Shown in pieces: positions 8,467 through 17,109 of a DNA stretch of 64,000 nucleotides. A program made the translations under genes and the position numbers. The stretch comes from Thiomicrorhabdus sp033238645 (lineage in GTDB: Bacteria > Pseudomonadota > Gammaproteobacteria > Thiomicrospirales > Thiomicrospiraceae): NCBI GenBank assembly GCA_033238645.1, contig BQXR01000004.1:1-64000 (forward strand). Reading direction: 5' to 3'. The notes beneath the pieces are model-generated. The model was not told the origin of the DNA. It was given only the letters and a program-made list of their open reading frames with translations, and searched no databases. The stretch's first letter is position 1. Every line of letters starts with the position of its first letter.

Positions 8467-10070
8467 CAACTAGCCCCATCCGAAGAATTTATTTTTCTGA
8501 TTACTTTAGCAGGAACACCCGCCACTACGCAGTTTGGAGGAACATCATTTAAAACCAATGATTTTGCACCAACAATAGAGTTACGTCCGATACAAACATT
8601 ACCTACAATTGTTGCACCATACCCTATAAAGTTATTACCTTCTAAAACAACCGTTGAAGGGGGCTTTTTTCCACTCCAATAGTGAGAACTGAACTCATTC
8701 TCTAAATAGTGATCATCACCAACAAATGAGACATTGCTTGAAATCAAGCAATCTGATTCAGCTTTAACATTAGTTTGAACAAAAAAATTAGCGCCAGCAC
8801 TGAAATTATTTTTTAGCTTAAAGAACTCTGGTGATTGGATAGTTGCCCCTACCCCCCAATAACAATTAGAGCCTGATACAAAACGATCAGACAACTTAAA
8901 CTTAACCTTATAACGCCTAACCAGTCTCACAGCCTTTCTCAAAACACGAGAGAGATAGCCCTTCCTATTATCAGGAGAATATTCTGGCTCTAACCGTAGA
9001 GCCATTTCTAAACGTTTTGCCATCAACTCAGAAGAGTAAGCCTGCTTACAGCCTTCAACAATTTTCTCGCCCTTTAAATGAAGCTCTCCACATTGGATAA
9101 ACATCTCATTCATTTTGTCCGCCAGGCTCTCCTTAATGTCTGTTTCGAAGAAAACAGAATTAAATCCATCAATAGCAGCCTCAATTTCAGGTGAATGATT
9201 CTCATCTGTTGAGATAACCATTGGCACACCAAAAGCAAAACTTTGGGTAATAGACAATCCTACATACCCTGGGGAAACTGAAGCAACTGCGGACACATAA
9301 AAGGACTCTAGCTTTTTTGGGTCTGCAACATGGCCTTTTAATTCAACCCTGTCTTTAAGGCTAGGGTTGTCACTGATTATAATATTAATATTTTCGAGTT
9401 CTGGTCCCTCTCCAACAATAATCAGTTTAGATTCCGTATTCTTAAAGCGCTCAATATAATCAGCAAATGCTAAAACAAGTAACGATAATTTTTTACTTTC
9501 AACTAAACGACCAACGTATATAAAATCTGAACGGGGGGATTGAGAGTTAAACGCCATGCCTTTCGCTGAGTAGAGTGAATTTGGTGCAACAATTATATTT
9601 AAATCAGGGAAGTCTTCCAGCAACTCCTTCTTCTGGAGTTCTGTGTAAACAATAAGGTGTGTAGCCAACTTTCTTAATCTGTGTCGCAACTTATCAGATT
9701 TAGCCCCACGACCATTTCTTGGCCATGCGTGGCCCCACATTACCACTGGCTTAGCAGAGAGACGTCTAATAACAGCAATAAACCAAGTATTTATTATTCG
9801 TGGATTAAGCTCAAGAATCACATTATCGGCTTTTAACGCTTTCAAATTGGCACCATATTGAAATAGCACCTTCCTATTCAAAAAAAAGTAGTTATTTATC
9901 ACCATACGATTGTCCTGAAATACAACTCTTGTTTTTGTTGTATTATCAAAATAGATTTCACCACAGGCAATTTCTAGGGAACTTCCCATTGAGTTTTCTA
10001 AATTGGTAATCGTGCTCTGACGATAGTCTCCAATCGCAGTTTGTAGAAGTAGATAATTATTCATTTTCAT
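8466..10070 (-). CDS. Fusion: GT4 glycosyltransferase plus left-handed beta-helix acyltransferase
   Basis: Two enzymes appear fused in one 534-aa chain. Residues 1-370 form a GT-B glycosyltransferase (DFIYVGRLVESKKLSLLV, a GEGPELE loop, GYVGLSITQSFAFGVPMV near the C-terminal Rossmann fold). Residues 400-530 are a hexapeptide-repeat acyltransferase (GYGATIVGNVCIGRNSIVGAKSLVLNDV ending in VVAGVPAKVIRKI), typical of serine/WcaF-like O-acetyltransferases. A basic linker (RKAVRLVRRYKVKFK) joins them. The ATG overlaps the end of the polymerase gene; a second ATG two codons in has better spacing to AAGGCG. The likely role is adding a sugar and acetylating the repeat unit; both substrates are unknown. 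Confidence 0.85.
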   Translation of the reverse strand: MKMNNYLLLQTAIGDYRQSTITNLENSMGSSLEIACGEIYFDNTTKTRVVFQDNRMVINNYFFLNRKVLFQYGANLKALKADNVILELNPRIINTWFIAVIRRLSAKPVVMWGHAWPRNGRGAKSDKLRHRLRKLATHLIVYTELQKKELLEDFPDLNIIVAPNSLYSAKGMAFNSQSPRSDFIYVGRLVESKKLSLLVLAFADYIERFKNTESKLIIVGEGPELENINIIISDNPSLKDRVELKGHVADPKKLESFYVSAVASVSPGYVGLSITQSFAFGVPMVISTDENHSPEIEAAIDGFNSVFFETDIKESLADKMNEMFIQCGELHLKGEKIVEGCKQAYSSELMAKRLEMALRLEPEYSPDNRKGYLSRVLRKAVRLVRRYKVKFKLSDRFVSGSNCYWGVGATIQSPEFFKLKNNFSAGANFFVQTNVKAESDCLISSNVSFVGDDHYLENEFSSHYWSGKKPPSTVVLEGNNFIGYGATIVGNVCIGRNSIVGAKSLVLNDVPPNCVVAGVPAKVIRKINSSDGAS

Positions 10071-11286
10071 TCGCCTTTTTTCCAGCTAGGCTAGATATAA
10101 CTACAAGAGCTAGCCAGATAAATAATGCCTTATGCATCCATAAGGTTAAACTGACTTGAGCAACAAATAAGCTAAATACAAATAGTGCACCTGCAAGCAT
10201 ACCTATTTCAGAAAGCTCCTTAGATAAGCCCTTTAGACCAATAAAGACAATAGCAATAATAATAATAAGCCCAATAAGACCATTTTCAGCCATTAATTCA
10301 ATAAAAATATTATGTGGATAAGCTATATAATATTGGCCAAAGTTACCTGCGCCGATTCCTAAAAGCATATTTTCAGAAAAAGCCAATACGCCGTACCACC
10401 AAGCCTCTAACCTATCACTCTCTGATGTTCCAAAGTCACCTGAAAACAACCTTATAAAACCTGAAAATGCACGCTCATAAATTTCTTCTGAACCAGACAT
10501 CAGCGTAATAACCAATGGAATAGACAGCACTATTGCCGATATTAAAATCAATTTTTTTCTTGAATCCATACTAGAACGACTTAGAATTAAAAAAGTAATA
10601 ACTCCTAACGCTAGGCCAATTAAAGTACTTCGAGTATTTGTAAGAAGTAGCGCGTAAGCCATTACCCCAACAATAACTGCATAAATTGCTATTACTCTTT
10701 TATTCGAATTCAGCATCATGTAAAGTGCGATGAGAAGAGACTGACCAAGCAGAAGGCTTAGAGGTATTGGGCTCGTGCCCTCACCTATTGTTAACCGCAT
10801 GACATACTGGGAGGAACTCGAGCCAGCTGTAAGTGCATAAACAGCAATGACAAAACCAATATACATAGTAGCCAATGCATAACTTATAATCGCGTGATCA
10901 ATATCTACATAAGAAGTAGAAACGTAGCGTACGGTAAAGAAAAAGAGTAAGCATAAAAATAAAAAGCGAATTGCTACTTCAAACGCAGCAAAAGTATCAT
11001 CAGCATATAACGATGAAAACATAATTAATAAAAACAGCAAAATTACTAAAACCCCATCCGCACCAATTATTAAACGGAAGTTCTTTTCAATAATCATACC
11101 TCTAAAGAAAATAACAAAAAAACAGATCAGTGGCCCCCCTAATCCGATCATGACAAAGGCAGCTCCTCCACCTGAAGCCCCCATAGCATTGATTAAAAAA
11201 GCATTCGCAGCTAAAGCTATAGCCCACATAGGACGATACCAAGAAAAAATAGCTACTAACACCAGATATAGGCTAGCTAAAATCAT
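10057..11286 (-). CDS. wzy: O-antigen ligase/polymerase family membrane protein (Wzy-like)
   Basis: This 409-aa protein has about eleven hydrophobic segments and the Wzy_C/O-antigen ligase pattern: a large periplasmic loop between about residues 270 and 320 with RLEAWWYGVLAFSENMLLGIGAGNFG followed by YPHNIFIELMAENGLIGL. In an operon with Wzx, Wzc and Wza it is most simply the polymerase that joins repeat units in the periplasm. Polymerases and ligases of this family are hard to separate by sequence, so the polymerase role rests on context. Confidence 0.82.
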   Translation of the reverse strand: MILASLYLVLVAIFSWYRPMWAIALAANAFLINAMGASGGGAAFVMIGLGGPLICFFVIFFRGMIIEKNFRLIIGADGVLVILLFLLIMFSSLYADDTFAAFEVAIRFLFLCLLFFFTVRYVSTSYVDIDHAIISYALATMYIGFVIAVYALTAGSSSSQYVMRLTIGEGTSPIPLSLLLGQSLLIALYMMLNSNKRVIAIYAVIVGVMAYALLLTNTRSTLIGLALGVITFLILSRSSMDSRKKLILISAIVLSIPLVITLMSGSEEIYERAFSGFIRLFSGDFGTSESDRLEAWWYGVLAFSENMLLGIGAGNFGQYYIAYPHNIFIELMAENGLIGLIIIIAIVFIGLKGLSKELSEIGMLAGALFVFSLFVAQVSLTLWMHKALFIWLALVVISSLAGKKANENE

Positions 11287-11301
11287 AAGTACTCACCATA
11301 A

Positions 11302-12324
11302 TTAATACTGCAAAGCCTTCTTAAAACTAATGATCCGATTATCAACATTTTCCTGTGATAGTGATTTAGTAGAAACATCCAAATTCTTTAACTGATCTTT
11401 AGGAAACCACTCAATTCCTAAGTCTTCCAAACACCCAATTATTTTTTGATCCTTTTGGGGATCAATAACTGCTATTGGAATAGCACCATTGATAACCCCA
11501 AGCAGGAGTGAATGCAACCTATTTGAAATAACATATTTGGATCTCGCATACTCAGTAGAAATACTCTTTATCGACTGAGAATCTAATGTGTAGTTAAGTA
11601 GTGAAGCATTCATTAGCTGTGCAGTTTTCGTATTTAATTCATCGTCAAACATTACCTGACTAATAAACGATACTCTTAACAAGTTTTGTTCAGAACAAAT
11701 CTTTGACGCCAGCGCTTGAGCACTATCCACCTCGTCACTTAATCGATCATAGCGTAATGAAATTGCGACTGAATCTTTTATTTCATTTAAATCGGCCTTG
11801 AAAATTGACGGCTCATGGACAAAGAACATTGCCATATCAGGTGCAAGCAAAATGTTTTGTATCTCTGCTTTCTTGTAATTATCGAGTGTTAACTTATCTC
11901 TACAAAATACGGTATCAAAGCTATTACTATAAAACTTATCAGCCCAACAAACCTTGCCAAACAGAGAATGAGGCATTTTTGTAACTTTGACACTCGCGAT
12001 TGCTTTTAGTAAGCGAAAATACACGCCCATCAATAGCAACTTAACAGTATCTTTAGATGAGTTTGCAACCGAATAGCCACCTGGCTTTACAACATAACAC
12101 CAGTTTTTATCTCTATTTTTTAATACATGACCTGCAAAACCTGCTTTCACTTTTCTAACATTTTCAGGTAATTTAAAAAGTGCCAAATAGTCTGACGGCA
12201 CATCGCGAATGTCCAGAGTTAGATTTCCAGACTGAGACAATAAGTTAACAGTGGCTTGAGCAATTAAAAAATCACCCAGATTTTCGTACTGTGTTCTTAA
12301 TGATAAAAAATACTCTTTATCCAT
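11302..12324 (-). CDS. Polysaccharide pyruvyl transferase family protein
   Basis: Enzymes of this family (CsaB, WcaK, GumL) attach ketal-linked pyruvate from phosphoenolpyruvate to sugars. The 340-aa protein opens with QYENLGDFLIAQA, close to the family's N-terminal NxGD motif, has a central CRDKLTLDNYKKAEI segment, a VAISLRYD strand and the family's SNRLHSLLLGVINGAIPIAV motif near residue 275. It overlaps the flippase gene by 8 bp and lies 15 bp before the polymerase gene, so it is integral to the operon. It predicts an acidic, pyruvylated repeat unit. Acceptor sugar is unknown. Confidence 0.83.
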   Translation of the reverse strand: MDKEYFLSLRTQYENLGDFLIAQATVNLLSQSGNLTLDIRDVPSDYLALFKLPENVRKVKAGFAGHVLKNRDKNWCYVVKPGGYSVANSSKDTVKLLLMGVYFRLLKAIASVKVTKMPHSLFGKVCWADKFYSNSFDTVFCRDKLTLDNYKKAEIQNILLAPDMAMFFVHEPSIFKADLNEIKDSVAISLRYDRLSDEVDSAQALASKICSEQNLLRVSFISQVMFDDELNTKTAQLMNASLLNYTLDSQSIKSISTEYARSKYVISNRLHSLLLGVINGAIPIAVIDPQKDQKIIGCLEDLGIEWFPKDQLKNLDVSTKSLSQENVDNRIISFKKALQY

Positions 12325-13531
12325 TTTTTAACCCTCGGTTCAAGTAAAAGGCCATCATAAGTAACCGTAAAATAAAGAATATACACAAGGAGTAGACTGC
12401 ATACATAATCCCTCCCCAATAAGCTACAGGTATCAGAAAAAGTATATAGATAGAAGTAGCCATAACATTTACCTGAGCGACTCTTTTCTGCAATCCAACA
12501 CCTTGCATGACGGAACCTAGTACTGAGCTAGCAGAAAAGAAAATTAAGCCTAAGCTAAGAACCTCAAGTATAGGTACAACATCATTGTATTTTTCGCCTA
12601 AGAGCAGTGGTACGGCAAGACTTGATAGAAAAAACAGACATATGTATGGGATAGACGACAGTGCCGTTGCAAACACTGTATATTTATAGAACTCATGCTT
12701 GCGAATATCCCCTTTTGATACAGAAGGCAAAACCACTGTGGCCATTGAGGAAGAGACCATAGAAAGAGGTGATACCACTCTATTAGCAACACCAAATAGC
12801 GCGCCAAAAACAGGCCCCAATATTACAGTTACAATTACAACATCGACATTTCTTAACTGTGCAAAAAATGAGTTGATCCAAAAAGGAAATGTGTGACTAA
12901 ACAACTCTTTAAAGGTAAAGAATTTCTGATTCAGTGCAGCAATTTCATTAGAAAGTAGATACTTAACCTGAAGATATGATGCAAGAGCAGCTAACGCTAT
13001 CGCTAGCATATACGCAAGTGTGACTTGAACACTCAAAAAATATAGCGCTATAAATAGTACTAAACTTAATAGTCTTCTATGGGTGAGAAGTTTTGTTGCT
13101 ATTTTATTCTTACTATCTGCAATAAAAAAACTAATCAAGAAGTCTGACTGCCTTTCGTAAGCAATCCAAACACCTACTGGTAGTAACAGGTAAAAGAAAC
13201 TTGAAATATAATATCCAAGTAAAAACGTGATAAAGCTACTCAGTAATCCAAATAGAGTGGCGAATTTTCGATTATGGGACATACAGGAATAAAGATGCGC
13301 CATATTGCCAGCTGATCGCTCTTTTACCGAATAGGTAGTTAACCCAAAATCGATTAAAGCGTGTACAAGTACGCCCAATGCAAGCATAGAAGCGACGATA
13401 CCAAAATTTTCAACTTCTTCCCAGCGCGCTAACAGAATAATGCCCGTTGCCTGAAGAATAGCAGCAAAAACTCGACCTAATAATGCCCAGCCAAAGTTAT
13501 TGATCACTTTTTTATTGAATGTTTTTAACAA
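12317..13531 (-). CDS. wzx: Oligosaccharide flippase (Wzx-like, MATE/MOP superfamily)
   Basis: This protein would move the lipid-linked repeat unit across the inner membrane. It is 404 aa with about twelve hydrophobic segments; the first part (NFGWALLGRVFAAILQATGIILLARWEEVENFG) has the common N-terminal pattern of polysaccharide transporters, and the segment after residue 215 (FGALFGVANRVVSPLSMV) matches the second half of the fold. Initiation appears to be TTG behind GAGG; the spacing is short, so an inner GTG is possible. It is the only flippase in the first cluster. Confidence 0.82.
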   Translation of the reverse strand: MLKTFNKKVINNFGWALLGRVFAAILQATGIILLARWEEVENFGIVASMLALGVLVHALIDFGLTTYSVKERSAGNMAHLYSCMSHNRKFATLFGLLSSFITFLLGYYISSFFYLLLPVGVWIAYERQSDFLISFFIADSKNKIATKLLTHRRLLSLVLFIALYFLSVQVTLAYMLAIALAALASYLQVKYLLSNEIAALNQKFFTFKELFSHTFPFWINSFFAQLRNVDVVIVTVILGPVFGALFGVANRVVSPLSMVSSSMATVVLPSVSKGDIRKHEFYKYTVFATALSSIPYICLFFLSSLAVPLLLGEKYNDVVPILEVLSLGLIFFSASSVLGSVMQGVGLQKRVAQVNVMATSIYILFLIPVAYWGGIMYAVYSLCIFFILRLLMMAFYLNRGLKNG

Positions 13532-13584
13532 ACCTCAACCTGACCATATTTGATATTTACCACTTATTTAATCCTGCATTAAAG

Positions 13585-14799
13585 CTAGTCATTCCCAAAC
13601 AAATCTCGGGTATAAACTTTAGCCACTACATCTTGAATATCATCCGTTAACCTATTAGCAACAATCACATCTGACAATGCTTTAAATTCATTCAAATCAC
13701 TAATCACTTTAGAATGAAAAAACTCACTTTCATTCAGATGTGGTTCGTAAATAACTATTTCAATCCCCTTAGCTTTCAGGCGTTTCATAATGCCTTGAAT
13801 CGCACTGGCTCTAAAGTTATCTGACCCTTGCTTCATGACTAAACGATAGATGCCAACTTTGCCATTGCCCGTAACTGGGTTTTGAATGTCAAAATCTGGA
13901 TCGTTTTGTAATTTTTTAATAATTTGCTCAGCAATGAAGTCCTTACGAGTAGTATTAGAATCAACAATAGCTCTAATAATATTGTTAGGCACATCTTGGT
14001 AATTAGCCAATAACTGCTTAGTATCTTTAGGCAGACAGTAACCACCATAACCAAAAGAGGGATTGTTATAGTGATCGCCAATTCTTGGATCTAAACCGAC
14101 CCCTTCAATAACCTGCCTTGAACTTAGGCCATGGCTTTCACAATAGGTATCTAATTCATTAAAATAAGAGACACGCATTGCAAGATAGGTATTAGAGAAA
14201 AGCTTAACCGCTTCTGCCTCTGTGCTGTTGGTAAATAGTACAGGGATTTCTGATTCAGATTTCTCTGCCCCTTCTACTAAAAGACCCGCGAAGACTCTCG
14301 CTCTCTCTGAGTCTTCTCCGACAATAATACGCGATGGATAAAGGTTGTCATAAAGAGCCTTACCTTCTCTTAAAAACTCAGGGGAGAATATAATATTGTT
14401 ACAACTAAATTTCGCTTTAACTTGATCTGTATAACCTACAGGAATGGTTGATTTGATAATCATAACGGCATTGGGATTAATGGCTAAAACATCTTTAATC
14501 ACCGCTTCAACAGAGCGTGTATTGAAGGTATTTGTTTCAGTATCGTAGTCAGTCGGTGTAGCAATGATGACAAACTCTGCATTTGAGTATGCCTGTTGCC
14601 TATCAAGGGTTGCTATAAAATTTAATTTATTATTCGCCAAGCGATCTTCTATTTCATTGTCAGCAATAGGAGATTTCTTTTGATTTAATAGATCGATTTT
14701 CTCTGGCACTATGTCTAAAGCAACTACTTCATGATGTTTTGCCAGCAAAACGGCTAAAGACAATCCAACATACCCTGTTCCTGCAACCGCTATTTTCAC
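13585..14799 (-). CDS. ugd: UDP-glucose 6-dehydrogenase (nucleotide sugar dehydrogenase)
   Basis: This NAD-dependent enzyme oxidises UDP-glucose to UDP-glucuronate. The N-terminal motif is GTGYVGLSLAVLLAKHH, the catalytic Lys and Asn lie in AVKLFSNTYLAMRVSYFNELD, and the catalytic Cys is present in GYGGYCLPKDT. I place the start at the GTG (14799) directly before KIAVAGTG because a GGAGAG site stands about 7 bases upstream; a longer frame exists further up but adds 20 unconserved residues. The result is 404 aa. Compared with the degenerate homologue at 27418-28662, this one keeps every catalytic residue and is the probable active enzyme. Confidence 0.92.
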   Translation of the reverse strand: MKIAVAGTGYVGLSLAVLLAKHHEVVALDIVPEKIDLLNQKKSPIADNEIEDRLANNKLNFIATLDRQQAYSNAEFVIIATPTDYDTETNTFNTRSVEAVIKDVLAINPNAVMIIKSTIPVGYTDQVKAKFSCNNIIFSPEFLREGKALYDNLYPSRIIVGEDSERARVFAGLLVEGAEKSESEIPVLFTNSTEAEAVKLFSNTYLAMRVSYFNELDTYCESHGLSSRQVIEGVGLDPRIGDHYNNPSFGYGGYCLPKDTKQLLANYQDVPNNIIRAIVDSNTTRKDFIAEQIIKKLQNDPDFDIQNPVTGNGKVGIYRLVMKQGSDNFRASAIQGIMKRLKAKGIEIVIYEPHLNESEFFHSKVISDLNEFKALSDVIVANRLTDDIQDVVAKVYTRDLFGND

Positions 14800-14898
14800 A
14801 ACTACTCTCTCCATTTTTAAAGAGGGAATTATACAGACACCTCCCCATTCAATACACAATTAAACCCATGTAAAACTTAATCAAAAACAAGTTACTAC

Positions 14899-15594
14899 TT
14901 AGTAACAGAGTTTATAACTCTTGATATTTGATACTTTCAAATAATAACAAACCATCGGTAACAGCCCGCGTTGATCTAACAATGGTTTTAACGTCACTGC
15001 ATTAGACTTTTTTTGTGTCACGGATAAACCAATCATCTTCAGAATTTTACTTTTTTGAGGACTGCTTAGATTAGGCCAAGCTTGAATGCCTATTTCTGCT
15101 AAGCGGTAAACACCTTTGGGATGGCCTTTAGTCGCTTCCTCTGCCTTAATCATTGCCTTTGAAAATTCGACGTCATATTCATTCAATTGAATTTTAATCG
15201 CCATAATATTCAACCAAGCGTTCGGCCAAAGCGGTGTTAACTGCGCCTGTTTTCGGTAACTGTTTAAAGCAGTCATACGGTCTTTATGAACCAGTTCTGA
15301 CCCAAAGGCTTCTGAGTAGCTATGCCACTCATAGACCTTGCCTAATTTTTCTTGTAAAAATGCGTCCTGCACGGGTGCCCAAGCCTCTGCTTTGAGCATG
15401 GCCTGTTTGGCGACAGACCATGCTTGCTCTGATGGTAAAACCTGCTTAGAGTGCCAGTCCTCTAGAAACAGGATGGCTTGATGGCTATATAAACTGCTCA
15501 TAAACAAACGTGTCGCTAAATAGACCATTAGGACAGCAGCAAACATAATTAGGGCTGCTTTACTTTTAGCGGTAAGACGGTGGCTGTAGGTCAT
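14899..15594 (-). CDS. VpsP-like polysaccharide biosynthesis protein
   Basis: This 231-aa protein has one N-terminal membrane anchor (about residues 13-33) followed by a soluble helical domain rich in Trp and Ala (LTPLWPNAWLNIMAIKIQL), with spacing like tetratricopeptide repeats. It resembles the VpsP family found in exopolysaccharide clusters of Vibrio and other Gammaproteobacteria. The biochemical function is unknown; the topology suggests a periplasmic scaffold tied to the inner membrane. It lies between ugd and the MITE-like insertion. The family call is from overall pattern, not a catalytic motif. Confidence 0.6.
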   Translation of the reverse strand: MTYSHRLTAKSKAALIMFAAVLMVYLATRLFMSSLYSHQAILFLEDWHSKQVLPSEQAWSVAKQAMLKAEAWAPVQDAFLQEKLGKVYEWHSYSEAFGSELVHKDRMTALNSYRKQAQLTPLWPNAWLNIMAIKIQLNEYDVEFSKAMIKAEEATKGHPKGVYRLAEIGIQAWPNLSSPQKSKILKMIGLSVTQKKSNAVTLKPLLDQRGLLPMVCYYLKVSNIKSYKLCY

Positions 15595-15677
15595 AAAACG
15601 GCTTTCACTCGAATAAGTACTGGGTTAACTTTAGCGCTATTGTTTACTGTAGATCTCCTGACCTACCTGCTCTATAT

Positions 15678-15836
15678 GAGACCTCTGCACGAGACCATAA
15701 ACGGATAAAAATGGCTGAAACTTCACTGCTTTTCGTTGAAAAACTTGTCAATAGCTAGCTATTACCTGTGCTTTCCGCCTCAATCAGCAAAATTTCATCT
15801 TATTTTTATCTCGCATCTGGCTCGTGCAAAGCTCTC
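15678..15836. mobile_element. MITE-like element with terminal inverted repeats
   Basis: A 159-bp stretch has imperfect inverted termini: gagacctctgcacgagac at 15678-15695 and, on the other strand, gagagctttgcacgagcc at 15836-15819 (14 of 18 match). The similarity continues inward (GATAAAAAT about 24 bp in from both ends). The element is flanked on both sides by TATAT (15673-15677 and 15837-15841), a likely target duplication. It has no coding capacity. The GAGACCTTTGCA-type end recalls IS5-like elements, but the family is uncertain. Confidence 0.65.
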
Positions 15837-15882
15837 TATATGCTCAATTAATTTCGGATTACTTATATGCTATTTTTAGACA

Positions 15883-16311
15883 TCACTCTATTACATGACT
15901 TGATTTGTCTTCAAATACAACCAGAAAGCTTTCAAACAAGGCTGCATAATGCGCCTGAATATTTTTTACAATTTCATTTGCAGTGTCTTCATTATAGGTA
16001 TGGACAGTTCTATTTCTGTCTTGCAACATTTCTAACCAAGCGTGGCCATCACTTATTAACTCTCTTTTAAAGCCTTCCCTAATGGCATCTCGTGAACCAG
16101 ACAACCCTTCTATCCCCTGCCAGATAAGATAATCACGTAGAACATTCCAAGCAAGTTCATAGGTAAATTCAAACGCCTGGATTACGCCTTGTTTTTCTAG
16201 ATCAGATAGCGAACGTTTGTGCATTAACTGCACAGCACTTTGTAATTGCTTATGGGCTTTTTTAAAGTTTTCAAAGCGTTGAAGCCAACGTATGTCTTGG
16301 TTTTTATTCAT
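15883..16311 (-). CDS. HEPN-domain protein, HI0074 family (nucleotidyltransferase substrate-binding)
   Basis: This small all-helical protein (142 aa from the inner ATG) matches the HI0074 family, whose members pair with a minimal nucleotidyltransferase (HI0073/MNT). It has the family's FEFTYELAWNVLRDYL helix and the Rx4H motif in DRNRTVHTYN near residue 107, which in HEPN toxins forms the RNase active site. The partner MNT gene is not found on either side. It begins about 20 bp after the wzb stop, inside the exopolysaccharide operon, and is followed by the MITE-like element. A GTG five codons upstream is an alternative start. Confidence 0.82.
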   Translation of the reverse strand: MNKNQDIRWLQRFENFKKAHKQLQSAVQLMHKRSLSDLEKQGVIQAFEFTYELAWNVLRDYLIWQGIEGLSGSRDAIREGFKRELISDGHAWLEMLQDRNRTVHTYNEDTANEIVKNIQAHYAALFESFLVVFEDKSSHVIE

Positions 16312-16329
16312 TTTTTTATTAGCCACTCA

Positions 16330-17061
16330 TTAGCACTGTGTAAATAGACTATTTGATATTTCAGCTGGATTGTTTAATACCAACTCTTGTATATAGGCCT
16401 TGTCAATAATCTTGGCCACTGCTTGTAAGCTACCAGTAAACAGGGGCGGTCTATAATTCTGGTTGTGTGCATCGGTTGCTAAAATAGTGACCTTTTGCTC
16501 TTTTAATAACTGAATGGCTAACTTTTGCGCCTTTTGACCAAACCCCCCCGTAATTGAGCCTGCGGTAACTTGTATTAAACACCCTAGGTCTAAAAATGGT
16601 TTTAGCTTATTTGGATTTTCAATGAGCATCTGATTACGCTCAGGGTGCGCAATCATTGGCAGGATATTTTGTGCTATTAGCCACTTAACTAACTTATCAC
16701 TGCCTAACGGTATGGCATTGGCTGGAAACTCTAACAGCATGACCTGTTTACCTTGCCACAAACCAACGAACGGTATCTGTTGATTACTCACCTGCTGAAT
16801 GATTTCTGACCCTAATCTAATCTCTGCGGCCGCAGCAACGTTTAGTTTGATTTTATGCTCGGCTAAGGCGCTTTTAAAAACGGTTAGCGCTGCCTGAATG
16901 CTTGCAAATGTATTCTCATATCGCCCTATATGGATATGGGGTGTACAGACCATGTGCGTTATACCATCTTCAACGGCCATTTTGGCTAGAGCAATTGATA
17001 CCTCAAGGTCTGGTGCCCCGTCATCAATGCCTGGCAACAAATGGTTGTGAAGATCATACAT
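16330..17061 (-). CDS. wzb: PHP-family tyrosine-protein phosphatase (CpsB/YwqE type)
   Basis: This metal-dependent phosphatase would dephosphorylate the Wzc tyrosine cluster. It is the PHP type, not the low-molecular-weight Wzb type of E. coli: metal ligands are visible in MYDLHNHLLPGIDDGA (residues 1-16), CTPHIH (39-44), the IAHPERN segment near 137 and ATDAHN near 198. Length (243 aa) is typical. It lies about 50 bp after wzc, matching the usual kinase-phosphatase pairing in capsule and exopolysaccharide operons. A C7 run lies in the coding region near 16543. Confidence 0.9.
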   Translation of the reverse strand: MYDLHNHLLPGIDDGAPDLEVSIALAKMAVEDGITHMVCTPHIHIGRYENTFASIQAALTVFKSALAEHKIKLNVAAAAEIRLGSEIIQQVSNQQIPFVGLWQGKQVMLLEFPANAIPLGSDKLVKWLIAQNILPMIAHPERNQMLIENPNKLKPFLDLGCLIQVTAGSITGGFGQKAQKLAIQLLKEQKVTILATDAHNQNYRPPLFTGSLQAVAKIIDKAYIQELVLNNPAEISNSLFTQC

Positions 17062-17109
17062 GACTGTTTAAGGGCTCCAGATATACCGTATATAACTAAC
17101 TAGTTTTGA

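Noticed and set aside
15600..15882. Missing MNT antitoxin gene beside the HEPN gene
   Set aside because: I read all frames; no GSxxxG-x-DxD nucleotidyltransferase motif is present. The interval is mostly the MITE-like element.
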